NCBI GenBank assembly: GCA_910586245.1
Contig: CAJUFY010000007.1
Span: 1 to 64,000 of the forward strand
Direction: 5' to 3'
Length of the DNA: 64,000 nt
From: an uncultured Christensenella sp.
GTDB lineage: Bacteria > Bacillota > Clostridia > Christensenellales > Borkfalkiaceae
Positions 33,742-43,245 of this stretch are shown piece by piece (positions within the stretch are counted from its first letter, which is position 1; each line of letters opens with the position of its first letter). The notes below the pieces were generated by a model, which was given only the letters and a program-made list of their open reading frames with translations, ran no database searches and was not told where the DNA came from. A program made the translations under genes and the position numbers.

Positions 33742-35247
33742 TTAGGGCAATTTTATTTCGTATAATTCTTTCTCGGGCAACTTTTTCGTAGAATCGTTCA
33801 CGAATTTTTTGAGCTCCGCAGCACCCTTTTCTACGGGAACGTTTACGCCCGCACCTGCAACGCATCCGCCGGGGCACGCCATTCCCTCGATCAGACATCC
33901 GTTCTTTTTTCCGAGCTTTGCGAGCAACAACATCTTCCTGCACTCTTCCAGCCCTTCCGCATGCTCGATCTTCACTTCCACGTCGGGATAATATTCGCGC
34001 ACGCAAGTTTCGATTGCGGAGGCAACGCCTCCCGCAACGCCGTACCCTCTGCCCGCAGCGGTCGCGTCGTGAATCGGTTCTTCTTTATCAAAAGTTTTAA
34101 AATCGATCCCTTTCGCTTCGAAAATTGCAGCAAGTTCTTCAAAAGTGATTACGAAATCAACGTCGCTGCGCACGGACTTTCTCATGGCTTCCAATTTTTT
34201 CGCCGCACAGGGTCCGATAAACACGACGCGGGCATTCGGCCGTTTTTGCTTAATCGTCCGTGCCGTTGCAACCATCGGCGTGAGCGCGTTCGAAATATTA
34301 TCGATTGTTTCCGGAAACCGCGTTTTCGCAAGCATGCTCCACGCAGGGCAACAAGACGTCAACAAGAACGGCAGTTTGCCCGTCGCAACTTCCGTGGCAT
34401 AATGGTGCGCTTCGGTCGAAGCGCCTACGTCGGCGCCGTGAGCGACCTCGTATACTTCCCGAAATCCGATTTCCTTGAGCGCGGCTTTCACCTTCCAGAG
34501 CGTGACGTTCTGCCCGAATTGACCGATCACCGCGGGCGCAACTTCCGCAACGACCTCGTCGCCCTTCCGAATCGCACGGATGAGTTGGAATATCTGCGAC
34601 TTATCCGCTATGGCGCCGAACGGACAACTTACCATACATTGTCCGCAACCTACGCATTTATCGGGATCGATGTGCGCTCTGCCGAGCGCGTCGCTTTTGA
34701 TCGCTTTTACGCCGCACGCTTCGGAGCATGGACGGATTTTATGTGCGATTGCATCGTAAGGACAAGCCGATTTGCATTTGCCGCATTTGATGCATTTTTC
34801 CCTATCGATTTCGGCGCGCCCGTCCGCGCCGACGGAAACAGCGTCTTTGGGACATACCGTCATACAGTAACGCGACACGCATTTGCGGCATTGATCGCTC
34901 ACTTCGTATACGTTGTCCTCACAGCGATCGCACGCCGAAGGAATTACCTGCATCAACGGCGGATCGTAATAATTGTCCGAAATGTTGCTTGCGGAAAGTC
35001 CGTTGGTAATGTGCGCAGGTTTATCCTGCGGATTCAACGACATTCCCATTGCCAACCGCACCCGTTCGGAAGCAATCGCGCGTTCGCGGTAAATGCTTTC
35101 GCGATACTGCGGCGTTTCCGTCGGCGTTATTTTATAGGGAATCGCTTCGATGTCGCTTGCAACGTTTTCCGATTCGAATGCGGCGCGCGCGACTTCCACG
35201 AAAACTTTTCTTCTTAACTTAATAACCGAAGTTTCAAGACCTCGCAT
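33742..35247 (-). CDS. Monomeric [FeFe] hydrogenase, group B type
   Basis: The protein has 501 aa. N-terminal Cys-rich iron-sulfur segments include CDRCEDNVYEVSDQCRKCVS, CIKCGKCKSACPYDA and CVGCGQCMVSCPFGA (two 4Fe-4S ferredoxin motifs). The H-cluster motifs are LTSCCPAW (L1), FIGPCAAKK (L2) and EGMACPGGCVAGAG (L3). It reduces protons or oxidises H2 with ferredoxin. GGGAG precedes the ATG. Its place after rex and adhE ties it to disposal of excess reductant. Group B membership is by motif and length. Confidence 0.9.
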   Translation of the reverse strand: MRGLETSVIKLRRKVFVEVARAAFESENVASDIEAIPYKITPTETPQYRESIYRERAIASERVRLAMGMSLNPQDKPAHITNGLSASNISDNYYDPPLMQVIPSACDRCEDNVYEVSDQCRKCVSRYCMTVCPKDAVSVGADGRAEIDREKCIKCGKCKSACPYDAIAHKIRPCSEACGVKAIKSDALGRAHIDPDKCVGCGQCMVSCPFGAIADKSQIFQLIRAIRKGDEVVAEVAPAVIGQFGQNVTLWKVKAALKEIGFREVYEVAHGADVGASTEAHHYATEVATGKLPFLLTSCCPAWSMLAKTRFPETIDNISNALTPMVATARTIKQKRPNARVVFIGPCAAKKLEAMRKSVRSDVDFVITFEELAAIFEAKGIDFKTFDKEEPIHDATAAGRGYGVAGGVASAIETCVREYYPDVEVKIEHAEGLEECRKMLLLAKLGKKNGCLIEGMACPGGCVAGAGVNVPVEKGAAELKKFVNDSTKKLPEKELYEIKLP

Positions 35248-35269
35248 ATACTCTCCCGACTTTGAAGAA

Positions 35270-35290
35270 GGGCAAGGATTTTCCTTGCCC
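35270..35290 (-). terminator. Hairpin between adhE and the hydrogenase gene
   Basis: GGGCAAGGA and TCCTTGCCC form a perfect 9-bp stem around a TTT loop, followed on the minus strand only by TTCTTC. It is likely a leaky terminator or processing stem setting the adhE to hydrogenase ratio. Confidence 0.6.
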
Positions 35291-35304
35291 TCTCCGCATA
35301 TTTT

Positions 35305-37917
35305 TTACTTTCTTCCGTAGTAAGCGTTGAGATACATTTGTTTGATTTCGCTCATGAGCGGATATCTGGGATTCGCGCCCGTGCATTGATCGTCGAACGC
35401 GTCCTCCGTCATAGCGTCGAGCCGTTCAAGGAACTGTTCTTCGGTTACCTTGTCGCCAAGCGCCTCGCGAATGGTCTTAGGCTGACCGACCGCAGCCTGT
35501 AACTCTCTGAGTTTTTTAACGAGCGATTCTACGAGCTCGTCGTCGTTTTTCCCCTTTAACCCCACGAACTTCGCCACGTCCGCATAGCGCGCTTTGCACT
35601 GCGGATACGCGTACTGCGGGAAAGTTCCGAGTTTGGTAGGCTGTTCGGAACTGTTAAAGCGGATGACTTCTTCCAGCATCAGCGAGTTTGCCATGCCGTG
35701 AGGAATGTGCCAGTAAGAACCAAGTTTGTGCGCCATCGAATGGCAGACGCCGAGGAATGCGTTGGCAAACGCCATACCCGCCATGCACGAAGCATTCGCC
35801 ATGCGTTCGCGGGCTTCGGCGTCGTGCGCACCCTTTTCGTACGCCGCGGGAAGATATTCGAAAATCAATTTAACCGCTTCTTTGGCAATTCCATTCGTAA
35901 AATCGGTCGCCATTACGGAAGCGATCGCTTCCAGCGCGTGGCTCATCGCATCGATTCCCGAACAGGACGTCAACCCCTTGGGAATATTCATCATCAAATC
36001 GGCGTCTACGATCGCAACGTCGGGCATCAGTTCGTAATCGGCAAGCGGATATTTCGTACCCGTCTTTTCATCGGTAATTACGGCAAACGGCGTGACTTCG
36101 GAACCCGTTCCCGCCGTAGTGGGAATCGCAACGAACGTTGCTTTGTCGCCCATATGCGGGAAAGAATACACGCGCTTGCGGATATCCATGAAGCGCATTG
36201 CCATATCCTGGAAGTCCACTTCGGGATGTTCGTACATCACCCACATGATCTTCGCCGCGTCCATCGGGGAACCGCCGCCGATTGCGATAATCACGTCCGG
36301 CGCAAATTCACGCATCTGTTTTACGCCCTCGTTCGCACACGCCAGCGTGGGATCGGGCGTCACGTTGAAGAAGGTGGAATGCATAATGCCTTCCGCATCC
36401 AAAATATCGGTAATTTTTTTGGTGAATCCGCTCTGATATAAAAAGTTATCGGTCACGATAAACGCTTTTTTCTTATTGTATACCTGTTTCCCAAGTTCTT
36501 TTAACGCTACGCCGAGGCAGCCGCGTTTAAAATACACTTTTTCGGGCGCTCTGAACCACAACATATTTTCCTTCCTTTCCGCAACGGTTTTAATATTGAT
36601 CAAATGCTTTACGCCAACGTTCTCCGAAACGGAGTTGCCGCCCCAAGACCCGCAGCCGAGCGTTAAGGAAGGCGCAAATTTAAAGTTGTAAATATCGCCG
36701 ATTCCGCCCTGCGAAGAAGGCGTATTGATTACGATTCTGCAAGTTTTCATGACGGAGCGGAAATACGCGATTTTATCCGCCCCTGTTTCCACGTTGATAT
36801 AGAGCGACGAAGTATGACCCAGACCGCCGTCTTTGATGAGCCTGTCTGCTTTTGTAACGGCGTCTTCGAACGTTTCGGCGCGATACATTGCGAGAACGGG
36901 CGAAAGCTTTTCGTGTGCAAATTCTTCGGTAAGTTCTACGGATTTCACTTCGCCGACCAACACTTTACTGCCCGCGGGCGCAGTAAAGCCGGAAAGCTCC
37001 GCAATTTTACAAGCAGACTGCCCTACGATTCTCGCGTTCAGCGCACCGTTGATGATAATCGTTTTTCTTACCATATCCGTTTCTTCCGGGCTCAAAAAAT
37101 ACGCGCCGCGAAGAGCCATCTCTTTTTTAAACGCTTCGTATACGTCGTTCAATACGATCGTGGACTGTTCGGAAGCGCAGATCATCCCGTTGTCGAACGT
37201 TTTGGAATGCAGAATGGAAGACGCCGCAAGTTGAATATCCGCCGAAGAATCGATCACCGCGGGCGTATTGCCAGCTCCGACGCCCAGCGCGGGTTTCCCC
37301 GATGAATAAGCCGCCCTGACCATGCCGGGACCGCCCGTCGCCAGAATCATATCCGCTTCGTGCATGATAAGCCCGGAAAGCGGTACGGTAGGCTGATCGA
37401 TCCAACCGATAATGTCTTCGGGCGCGCCTGCCGCAACGGCGGCTTCCAAAACGATCTTTGCCGCTTCGATCGTACTGTTTTTTGCGCGCGGATGCGGCGA
37501 AATGATCAAACCGTTTCTCGTTTTCAAACAAATAAGGCATTTGAAAATTGCCGTCGAGGTGGGATTCGTCGTAGGAATGACCGCCGCAAGCACGCCGATC
37601 GGTTCGGCAATCCGCGTAATCCCGAAGCTTTCGTCGCGTTCGATTACGCCGCACGTTTTAGTATCTTTATACGCGTTGTAGATATATTCGGACGCGTAAT
37701 GGTTCTTGATGACTTTGTCTTCAACAATGCCCATGCCCGTTTCTTCAACCGCCATTTTGGCAAGCGGGATACGCATTTTGTTTGCAGCAAGCGAAGCGCG
37801 GTAAAAAATTTCGTCTACCTGCTCCTGCGTATAGGTAGCGAATTTTGCCTGAGCCGCCCGCACTCTCGCCAGCATTTTTTCCAGCGATTCTTCATCCGTT
37901 ACGATAAAATCCTTCAT
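35305..37917 (-). CDS. adhE: Bifunctional aldehyde-alcohol dehydrogenase AdhE
   Basis: The protein is 870 aa long from the ATG at 37917 (MKDFIVTDEESLEKM), preceded by CGGAGGA. The N-terminal CoA-acylating aldehyde dehydrogenase has VLAAVIPTTNPTSTAIFK and the catalytic Cys in NGMICASEQS. The C-terminal iron alcohol dehydrogenase has GGGSPMDAAKIMW and HSMAHKLGSYWHIPHGMAN. It converts acetyl-CoA to ethanol and regenerates two NAD+. AdhE forms spirosomes in other species. The gene follows rex by 50 bp, a classic Rex target. Confidence 0.97.
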   Translation of the reverse strand: MKDFIVTDEESLEKMLARVRAAQAKFATYTQEQVDEIFYRASLAANKMRIPLAKMAVEETGMGIVEDKVIKNHYASEYIYNAYKDTKTCGVIERDESFGITRIAEPIGVLAAVIPTTNPTSTAIFKCLICLKTRNGLIISPHPRAKNSTIEAAKIVLEAAVAAGAPEDIIGWIDQPTVPLSGLIMHEADMILATGGPGMVRAAYSSGKPALGVGAGNTPAVIDSSADIQLAASSILHSKTFDNGMICASEQSTIVLNDVYEAFKKEMALRGAYFLSPEETDMVRKTIIINGALNARIVGQSACKIAELSGFTAPAGSKVLVGEVKSVELTEEFAHEKLSPVLAMYRAETFEDAVTKADRLIKDGGLGHTSSLYINVETGADKIAYFRSVMKTCRIVINTPSSQGGIGDIYNFKFAPSLTLGCGSWGGNSVSENVGVKHLINIKTVAERKENMLWFRAPEKVYFKRGCLGVALKELGKQVYNKKKAFIVTDNFLYQSGFTKKITDILDAEGIMHSTFFNVTPDPTLACANEGVKQMREFAPDVIIAIGGGSPMDAAKIMWVMYEHPEVDFQDMAMRFMDIRKRVYSFPHMGDKATFVAIPTTAGTGSEVTPFAVITDEKTGTKYPLADYELMPDVAIVDADLMMNIPKGLTSCSGIDAMSHALEAIASVMATDFTNGIAKEAVKLIFEYLPAAYEKGAHDAEARERMANASCMAGMAFANAFLGVCHSMAHKLGSYWHIPHGMANSLMLEEVIRFNSSEQPTKLGTFPQYAYPQCKARYADVAKFVGLKGKNDDELVESLVKKLRELQAAVGQPKTIREALGDKVTEEQFLERLDAMTEDAFDDQCTGANPRYPLMSEIKQMYLNAYYGRK

Positions 37918-37967
37918 AGTGTTCCTCCGATTCTCCTTTCTATATGATAAAAAATTAGAAACTTTTT

Positions 37968-38591
37968 TCAATGCAGTCCGCTGCAGATTTCCGCAAGCGA
38001 TACGGCAAGATCCTCGTATTTTACCCTCACGCTTTCCGGCACGCTAAGATAAACGGGCGCAAAATTCAGAACCGCCTGAATCCCTTCGTTTACCAAAATA
38101 TCGCACGCTTGCTGCGCATACGCCCGCGGAACGGTCAATATTCCGACCTTTACCGAATTGCGTTTGATAATTTCGGGAAGCCGCTCCATCGGATAAATCG
38201 GTTTTCCGTTGACTGCGCCGATTTTCGCAGGGTCGCTGTCAAACGCGGCGATCACGTCGATTCCGTAATTTCGGAATCCCTCGTAAGTCAAAATTGCCCT
38301 TCCGAGCCCGCCCGCGCCGACGATCACGGCGTTCGTCCAACCGTGATAACCTAAAAATTTTTCGATGTCCGCAATCAAACCTTTCACTTCGAATCCGAAG
38401 CGGGGTTTGCCCGGCACGGAGGATACGATCGCAAGATCCTTCCTGACTCCTACCGCGGAAAGATTCATATCCCGCGCAAGTACGGCGGAAGACACGTACG
38501 TCACGTTCTTGCCCGCTTCCCCTTTCAAATAGCGCAGATACGCGGGAAGCCGCGATAAAGTTGCTTTCGAAACGTTATTTTCCTCGTTCAT
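37968..38591 (-). CDS. rex: Redox-sensing transcriptional repressor Rex
   Basis: The protein is 207 aa from ATG 38591 (MNEENNVSKATLSRLPAYL). An ATG two codons earlier abuts the GGAGGGG ribosome site, so the inner ATG fits better. The N-terminal winged helix carries LSAVGVRKDLAIVS. The Rossmann domain has IVGAGGLGRAILTYEG for NAD(H). Rex releases DNA when NADH rises. It lies directly before adhE and the hydrogenase gene. A palindrome upstream (38617) may be its own operator. Confidence 0.96.
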   Translation of the reverse strand: MNEENNVSKATLSRLPAYLRYLKGEAGKNVTYVSSAVLARDMNLSAVGVRKDLAIVSSVPGKPRFGFEVKGLIADIEKFLGYHGWTNAVIVGAGGLGRAILTYEGFRNYGIDVIAAFDSDPAKIGAVNGKPIYPMERLPEIIKRNSVKVGILTVPRAYAQQACDILVNEGIQAVLNFAPVYLSVPESVRVKYEDLAVSLAEICSGLH

Positions 38592-38616
38592 ACTCATCCC
38601 CTCCGCGCGCTTCTAT

Positions 38617-38638
38617 ATTCGATAAATTTTTATCGAAT
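38617..38638. promoter_or_regulatory. Candidate Rex operator upstream of rex
   Basis: Two exact 10-base inverted arms, ATTCGATAAA and TTTATCGAAT, are separated by TT. The architecture resembles Rex sites (TTGTTAA-N4-TTAACAA) with different outer bases. It lies 26 bp before the rex start. Confidence 0.55.
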
Positions 38639-38708
38639 GTTATTTTACCAAACCGTAACGGATAAGTCAACCGTTTGAAAGAAAATTTTTAAAAATATTT
38701 TTTCAAAT

Positions 38709-38735
38709 AAAAAAGTCCGCAAACGCGGACTTTTT
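38709..38735. terminator. Terminator of valS
   Basis: AAGTCCGC and GCGGACTT around AAAC, flanked by A-run and T-run, 4 bp past the valS stop on the minus strand. Confidence 0.9.
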
Positions 38736-38738
38736 CCG

Positions 38739-41363
38739 TTATAACGCTTTCAGTTGTTGCTCGATCTTCGCTTTCATATCAAGATATTTTTCTTTTTTCG
38801 CACGCTCGTCGTCCACCAGTTTTTTGGGCGCTTTGGCAACGAAATTTTTATTCATTAGCTTGCCATCCGCCCGCGCGATTTCGCCGAGAATGCGTTCAAG
38901 CTCTTTTTCCAGCCGCGCACGCTCTTCTTCAAGATTCACGAGCTCGCCCAACGGCACAAATATCTGACCGATTTCGCAAACTTTCGAAACGGTTTTTTCG
39001 CCGAGCGACGAACCGTTTTCTACAAATTCGATTTCTTCGACCCCGGCAAGACGCATAACCGAATTTTTATTGACGCTCAAGAGCCGACGGGATTCGGTCA
39101 CAACGTATAAATGCACTTTTTTCGAAGGAGGACAATTGACTTCTACCTTCATCGCCCGAAGCGCTTTGATCAGATCAATGATCGCTTCAAAGGCTTTCGC
39201 TTCTTTTCTGTACGAAAGTTTAATATTGTAGCGCGGATATTCTGCAGTTATCATTCGCCCTTTCGCGTGCGGCAGATACGAATAAATTTCTTCCGTAACA
39301 AACGGGATAAACGGGTGCAACAGCTTTAACGTATTCTCCAACACAAACACCAAAACCCCGAGCGCATTGCGCTTCCGTTCGGGATCGCCGCCGTACAGCG
39401 CGGGCTTGCTTAATTCGATATACCAGTCACAGAAATCGTTCCACGTAAATTCGATGAGCTTATCCGCCGCAATTCCCAAATCGTACTTTTGCAAAGAAAG
39501 CGTCACTTCGCGGATGCAGGTCTGCAAATGCGAAATAATCCAACGGTCGGCAGGCTGCAGTCTGATCTGATCAAGCGAAGGGATCTCCACACCCTGCGCA
39601 TTCATCAAAACGAAACGCGCGGCGTTCCAGACTTTATTGATGAAATTTCTCGAAGCCTCTACTTTGGTATCCGTAAAACGCGAATCGTTCCCGGGGGCGA
39701 CGCCCGTAATTAAAGAGAGCCGCAAAGAATCCGCGCCGTATTTTTCGATAATCTCAATCGGGTCGATTCCGTTCCCGAGCGATTTGCTCATCTTTCTGCC
39801 CTGTTCGTCACGCACGAGCCCGTGTATCAGAACGTCGCGGAAAGGAACTTTATCGGTATGTTCGATGCCCGAAAACATCATGCGCATGACCCAGAACGGA
39901 ATGATGTCGTAACCCGTTACGAGTACGTCGGTAGGATAAAAATAGTTGAACTCCGCAGTTTCTTCCGGCCAGCCCAGCGTAGAAAACGGCCAAAGCGCCG
40001 AAGAAAACCAAGTGTCGAGCACGTCCTCTTCCTGCGTCAGATTTTTACTGTTACACTTCGGACAAATGCAAGGCGCTTCCGTCGCACAGATTTCTTCGCC
40101 GCAATCGTCGCAATACCAAACGGGAATGCGGTGCCCCCACCACAGCTGACGCGAAATACACCAGTCGCGGATATTTTCCAACCAGTTATAATAAATTTTC
40201 GAAAAACGGTCGGGCGTAAATTTGGTTTTATTTTTGGCAACGGCATCGATTGCGGGTTTGGCAAGCGGCGCCATTTTTACAAACCACTGCTTGGAAACGA
40301 TCGGTTCGAGTGTGGCGCGGCAACGGGAACAATGCCCCACGTTATGAGCGTGCGGTTCGATTTTCACAAGCAGTCCCAGCGCTTCCATATCGGCAACGAT
40401 CCGTTTTCTGGCTTCGTAGCGATCGAGCCCCGCATATTTCCCCGCAAGCTCGTTCATGGTTCCGTCGTCGTTCATGACGCGGATCATCGGCAGATCGTGC
40501 CGCATTCCTACTTCGAAATCGTTCGGATCGTGCGCGGGTGTGATTTTCACTGCGCCCGTACCGAATTCGGGATCGACGTATTCGTCGGTGATAAGCGGTA
40601 TTTTCCGATCGGTAAGCGGAAGCAAAAGCGTCTTACCCGAAAGATGACGGTAACGCTTGTCCTTCGGATGAACGGCAACCGCCGTATCGCCGAGCATGGT
40701 TTCGGGACGGGTCGTGGCAATTACGATAAATTCGTCCGATCCCTCTACGGGATATTTGAAATGCCAGAAATACCCGCTGTTCTCGCTGTATTCCACTTCG
40801 ATGTCGGAAAGCGCCGTTTTGCAGCCGGGACACCAATTGATGATACGGCTTCCGCGATATATCAGACCTTTGTTGTAAAGACGGAAAAACGCTTCGCGCA
40901 CCGCTTTGCTGCACCGTTCGTCCATCGTGAACGCCAAACGCGACCAGTCGCAGGAAGAACCGAGTTTTTTGAGTTGCTGAACGATGCGGTCGCCGTATTT
41001 ATTTTTCCAGTCCCAGACGCGATCCAGAAACGCTTCTCTTCCCAAACCTTCTTTGGTCAAGCCTTCTTTTTCGATTTGTTCCACGACTTTTACTTCCGTT
41101 GCAAGCGCAGCGTGATCGGTGCCGGGCATCCACAGCGCGGAATACCCCTGCATCCGTTTGAAGCGCACGAGAACGTCCTGCATGGTTTCGTCCATCGCAT
41201 GCCCCATGTGAAGCTGCCCCGTTACGTTGGGGGGCGGCATCATCACGGTAAACGGAATTTTTTCGGGATCGATTTCGGCACGGAAACAATCGTTTTCCAT
41301 CCAGTCCGAATAAATTCTCGATTCGAATTCTTTCGGATTATAAGTCGTTTGCATTTCTTTCAT
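38739..41363 (-). CDS. valS: Valyl-tRNA synthetase
   Basis: The protein has 874 aa. Class I motifs: [15 protein letters not shown] (HIGH) and [14 protein letters not shown] (KMSKS). A CP1 editing domain includes [18 protein letters not shown]. The C-terminal coiled-coil arm of about 65 residues has [17 protein letters not shown]. It charges tRNA-Val and edits mischarged Thr. GGAAAGAG precedes the ATG. Many Bacillota put valS under a T-box leader; here only 33 nt separate the -10 from the start, so none is present. Confidence 0.97.
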   Translation of the reverse strand: MKEMQTTYNPKEFESRIYSDWMENDCFRAEIDPEKIPFTVMMPPPNVTGQLHMGHAMDETMQDVLVRFKRMQGYSALWMPGTDHAALATEVKVVEQIEKEGLTKEGLGREAFLDRVWDWKNKYGDRIVQQLKKLGSSCDWSRLAFTMDERCSKAVREAFFRLYNKGLIYRGSRIINWCPGCKTALSDIEVEYSENSGYFWHFKYPVEGSDEFIVIATTRPETMLGDTAVAVHPKDKRYRHLSGKTLLLPLTDRKIPLITDEYVDPEFGTGAVKITPAHDPNDFEVGMRHDLPMIRVMNDDGTMNELAGKYAGLDRYEARKRIVADMEALGLLVKIEPHAHNVGHCSRCRATLEPIVSKQWFVKMAPLAKPAIDAVAKNKTKFTPDRFSKIYYNWLENIRDWCISRQLWWGHRIPVWYCDDCGEEICATEAPCICPKCNSKNLTQEEDVLDTWFSSALWPFSTLGWPEETAEFNYFYPTDVLVTGYDIIPFWVMRMMFSGIEHTDKVPFRDVLIHGLVRDEQGRKMSKSLGNGIDPIEIIEKYGADSLRLSLITGVAPGNDSRFTDTKVEASRNFINKVWNAARFVLMNAQGVEIPSLDQIRLQPADRWIISHLQTCIREVTLSLQKYDLGIAADKLIEFTWNDFCDWYIELSKPALYGGDPERKRNALGVLVFVLENTLKLLHPFIPFVTEEIYSYLPHAKGRMITAEYPRYNIKLSYRKEAKAFEAIIDLIKALRAMKVEVNCPPSKKVHLYVVTESRRLLSVNKNSVMRLAGVEEIEFVENGSSLGEKTVSKVCEIGQIFVPLGELVNLEEERARLEKELERILGEIARADGKLMNKNFVAKAPKKLVDDERAKKEKYLDMKAKIEQQLKAL

Positions 41364-41395
41364 AAACTCTTTCCAAAAATGTATACTTCTGCGTT

Positions 41396-41424
41396 ATTAT
41401 AACGCTTTTTCCCGCAATTGTCAA
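41396..41424 (-). promoter_or_regulatory. Promoter of valS
   Basis: On the minus strand TTGACA (41419-41424), a 17-bp spacer and TATAAT (41396-41401). Both hexamers match the consensus exactly. Confidence 0.88.
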
Positions 41425-41478
41425 TAAATCCGCCCTTGACATACTATATAATATTCTTAATTTTTCACGGAGAAAACT

Positions 41479-42471
41479 ATGAAAAAATCTATGGCAATTC
41501 TCGGAGCTGCGTTGTTCGCACTCCTTCCCCTCTCCGCTTGCGGAGACAACGACGGAAAAACGACGCTGAAAATTAACGAAGTGACGCATTCCGTCTTCTA
41601 TGCACCGATGTATCTGGCAGATTCTCTCGGCTATTTCGAGGAAGAAGGCATCAAAATTCAGCTTACCAACGGCGGCGGCGCGGATGCGGTTATGGCTTCC
41701 GTCCTTTCCGGCGACGCACACATCGGATTCTGCGGACCGGAAGCGGCGCTTTACGTACTGCTCGGCGGCACGAAAGACGTACCGACCGTTTTCGGTCAGC
41801 TCACGCAACGCGACGGATCCTTCCTCGTTTCGCGCAAAGCGGAACCCGACTTCGAATGGAGCGATTTAAAAGGCAAAGAAATTCTTGCCGGAAGACGGGG
41901 CGGCGTTCCCGCAATGACCTTTGAATACATCCTGAAAGAAAACAATTTTACCGCTTCGGAAATTAACATCAATTACGACGTTGCGTTCAATCTGATGACG
42001 GGCGCATTCGAAGCGGGCACCGCGGACTACTGCACGATGTTCGAACCCACGGCTTCCGAATATCAGGCGGCGGGCAAAGGATATATCGTTGCCGCAGTCG
42101 GCGAAGCGGGCGGAGAAGTCCCCTACACTTGCTATATGGCGAAACGTTCATGGATCAAGAAAAACGAAAAGACCCTGGACGGATTTTTGCGCGCAATGCT
42201 GAAAGCAGTAAAATACACGCAGGAAAACGACGCGGCGACCATCGCGCCTCATCTGGTGAAACACTTCCCCTCCACTTCCGTCGAATCGCTTGCCACCAGC
42301 GTACAGAGTTATAAAAACATCGACGCCTGGGATAACGACATGGCGATGACGGAACAGAGCTTCAACCGTTTACAGGATATCATCGAATCGGCGGGCGAAC
42401 TTTCCTCCCGCGGAAAATTCAGCGATCTTGTAGACAACAGTTACGTGAACGAAGTTTATAAAAATCTTTGA
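41479..42471 (+). CDS. ABC transporter substrate-binding lipoprotein (SsuA/THI5-like)
   Basis: The protein has 330 aa. A lipoprotein signal ends LPLSACGDN (lipobox LSAC, Cys about 21). The NMT1/THI5-like domain shows YAPMYLADSLGYFEEEGIKI, VMASVLSGDAHIGFCGPEA and TMFEPTASEYQAAGKGY. It binds a small solute outside the cell for the permease and ATPase encoded next. Candidates are a thiamine pyrimidine precursor, sulfonates or similar compounds; no riboswitch or biosynthetic gene beside it decides. CGGAG precedes the ATG. Confidence 0.88.
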   Translation: MKKSMAILGAALFALLPLSACGDNDGKTTLKINEVTHSVFYAPMYLADSLGYFEEEGIKIQLTNGGGADAVMASVLSGDAHIGFCGPEAALYVLLGGTKDVPTVFGQLTQRDGSFLVSRKAEPDFEWSDLKGKEILAGRRGGVPAMTFEYILKENNFTASEININYDVAFNLMTGAFEAGTADYCTMFEPTASEYQAAGKGYIVAAVGEAGGEVPYTCYMAKRSWIKKNEKTLDGFLRAMLKAVKYTQENDAATIAPHLVKHFPSTSVESLATSVQSYKNIDAWDNDMAMTEQSFNRLQDIIESAGELSSRGKFSDLVDNSYVNEVYKNL

Positions 42472-42507
42472 AAAAAATAAAACGATAGAAATACGGACGA
42501 TACGCTT

Positions 42508-43245
42508 ATGGAAAAAGAAATACTGCGGTTTACAGACGTAAAACTGATCTATCATACAAATCGGGGAGAAACGACGGCAGCGGAAAATCTTAATTTTTCC
42601 GTAAACGAAGGCGAATTCGTTGCGATTATCGGTCCTTCGGGCTGCGGAAAGACGACACTGCTTTCCCTCGCCGCAGGTTTATTGAAGCCCTCGGCGGGAA
42701 CGATCGAAAGTCACGGAAGTTTCGGCTATATGCTGCAAAAAGACGAACTTTTCCGTTGGCGCACGATCGAGAAAAACATCTTTCTTCCGCTTGAAATCAA
42801 AAAACAGAACACTCCCGAACATCGGGAACGCGCGCGCAATCTTGCGGCAAAATACGGATTAAAAGATTTTTTACAAAGCTATCCGACCCAGCTTTCGGGC
42901 GGAATGCGCCAGCGGGCGGCGCTCATTCGTACGCTTGCGACGAATCCGGACATTCTGCTGTTAGACGAACCTTTTTCCGCGCTCGATTATCAGACGCGCC
43001 TCAACGTATGCGAAGACGTTTCTTCGATTATCCGAAGCGAAAAAAAGACCGCGCTGCTCATTACGCACGATATTTCCGAAGCGATTTCGCTTGCAGACCG
43101 CGTTCTGGTTCTCTCGCAACGCCCTGCGCGCGTAACGTTTGCGCATAAACTCGATTTCGGCGACGTGAAAAATCCGCTGAAACGGCGGGAACAACCGCAA
43201 TTTTCGGAGTGGTTCGAAATACTTTGGAAGGAGCTGAACGGATGA
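42508..43245 (+). CDS. ABC transporter ATP-binding protein (SsuB/TauB type)
   Basis: The protein has 245 aa. Walker A IGPSGCGKTTLLSL, Q-loop YMLQKDELF, signature LSGGMRQRAALIRTLA, Walker B ILLLDEPFSALD and the switch His in LLITHDISEA. It powers uptake with the neighbouring permease. It lies 36 bp after the binding-protein gene and overlaps the permease start by ATGA. Confidence 0.95.
   Translation: MEKEILRFTDVKLIYHTNRGETTAAENLNFSVNEGEFVAIIGPSGCGKTTLLSLAAGLLKPSAGTIESHGSFGYMLQKDELFRWRTIEKNIFLPLEIKKQNTPEHRERARNLAAKYGLKDFLQSYPTQLSGGMRQRAALIRTLATNPDILLLDEPFSALDYQTRLNVCEDVSSIIRSEKKTALLITHDISEAISLADRVLVLSQRPARVTFAHKLDFGDVKNPLKRREQPQFSEWFEILWKELNG

Noticed and set aside
33961..35217. 418-codon plus-strand open frame opposite the hydrogenase gene
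   Set aside because: Antisense shadow of an [FeFe] hydrogenase with intact cluster motifs.
39822..41402. 526-codon plus-strand open frame opposite valS
   Set aside because: Antisense shadow of a clear valyl-tRNA synthetase with all class I motifs. No ribosome site.
41436..41464. TTGACA at 41436 as the promoter of the ABC transporter operon
   Set aside because: No -10 hexamer lies at 16-18 bp. The nearby TATAAT is too close. A promoter is likely but not assignable.
41364..41478. T-box leader before valS
   Set aside because: Only about 30 nt separate the consensus promoter from the start codon. No specifier or T-box sequence fits.
41300..41500. TPP riboswitch before the THI5-like transporter
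   Set aside because: The intergenic region is too short and has no thi-box sequence, so a thiamine link is not supported.
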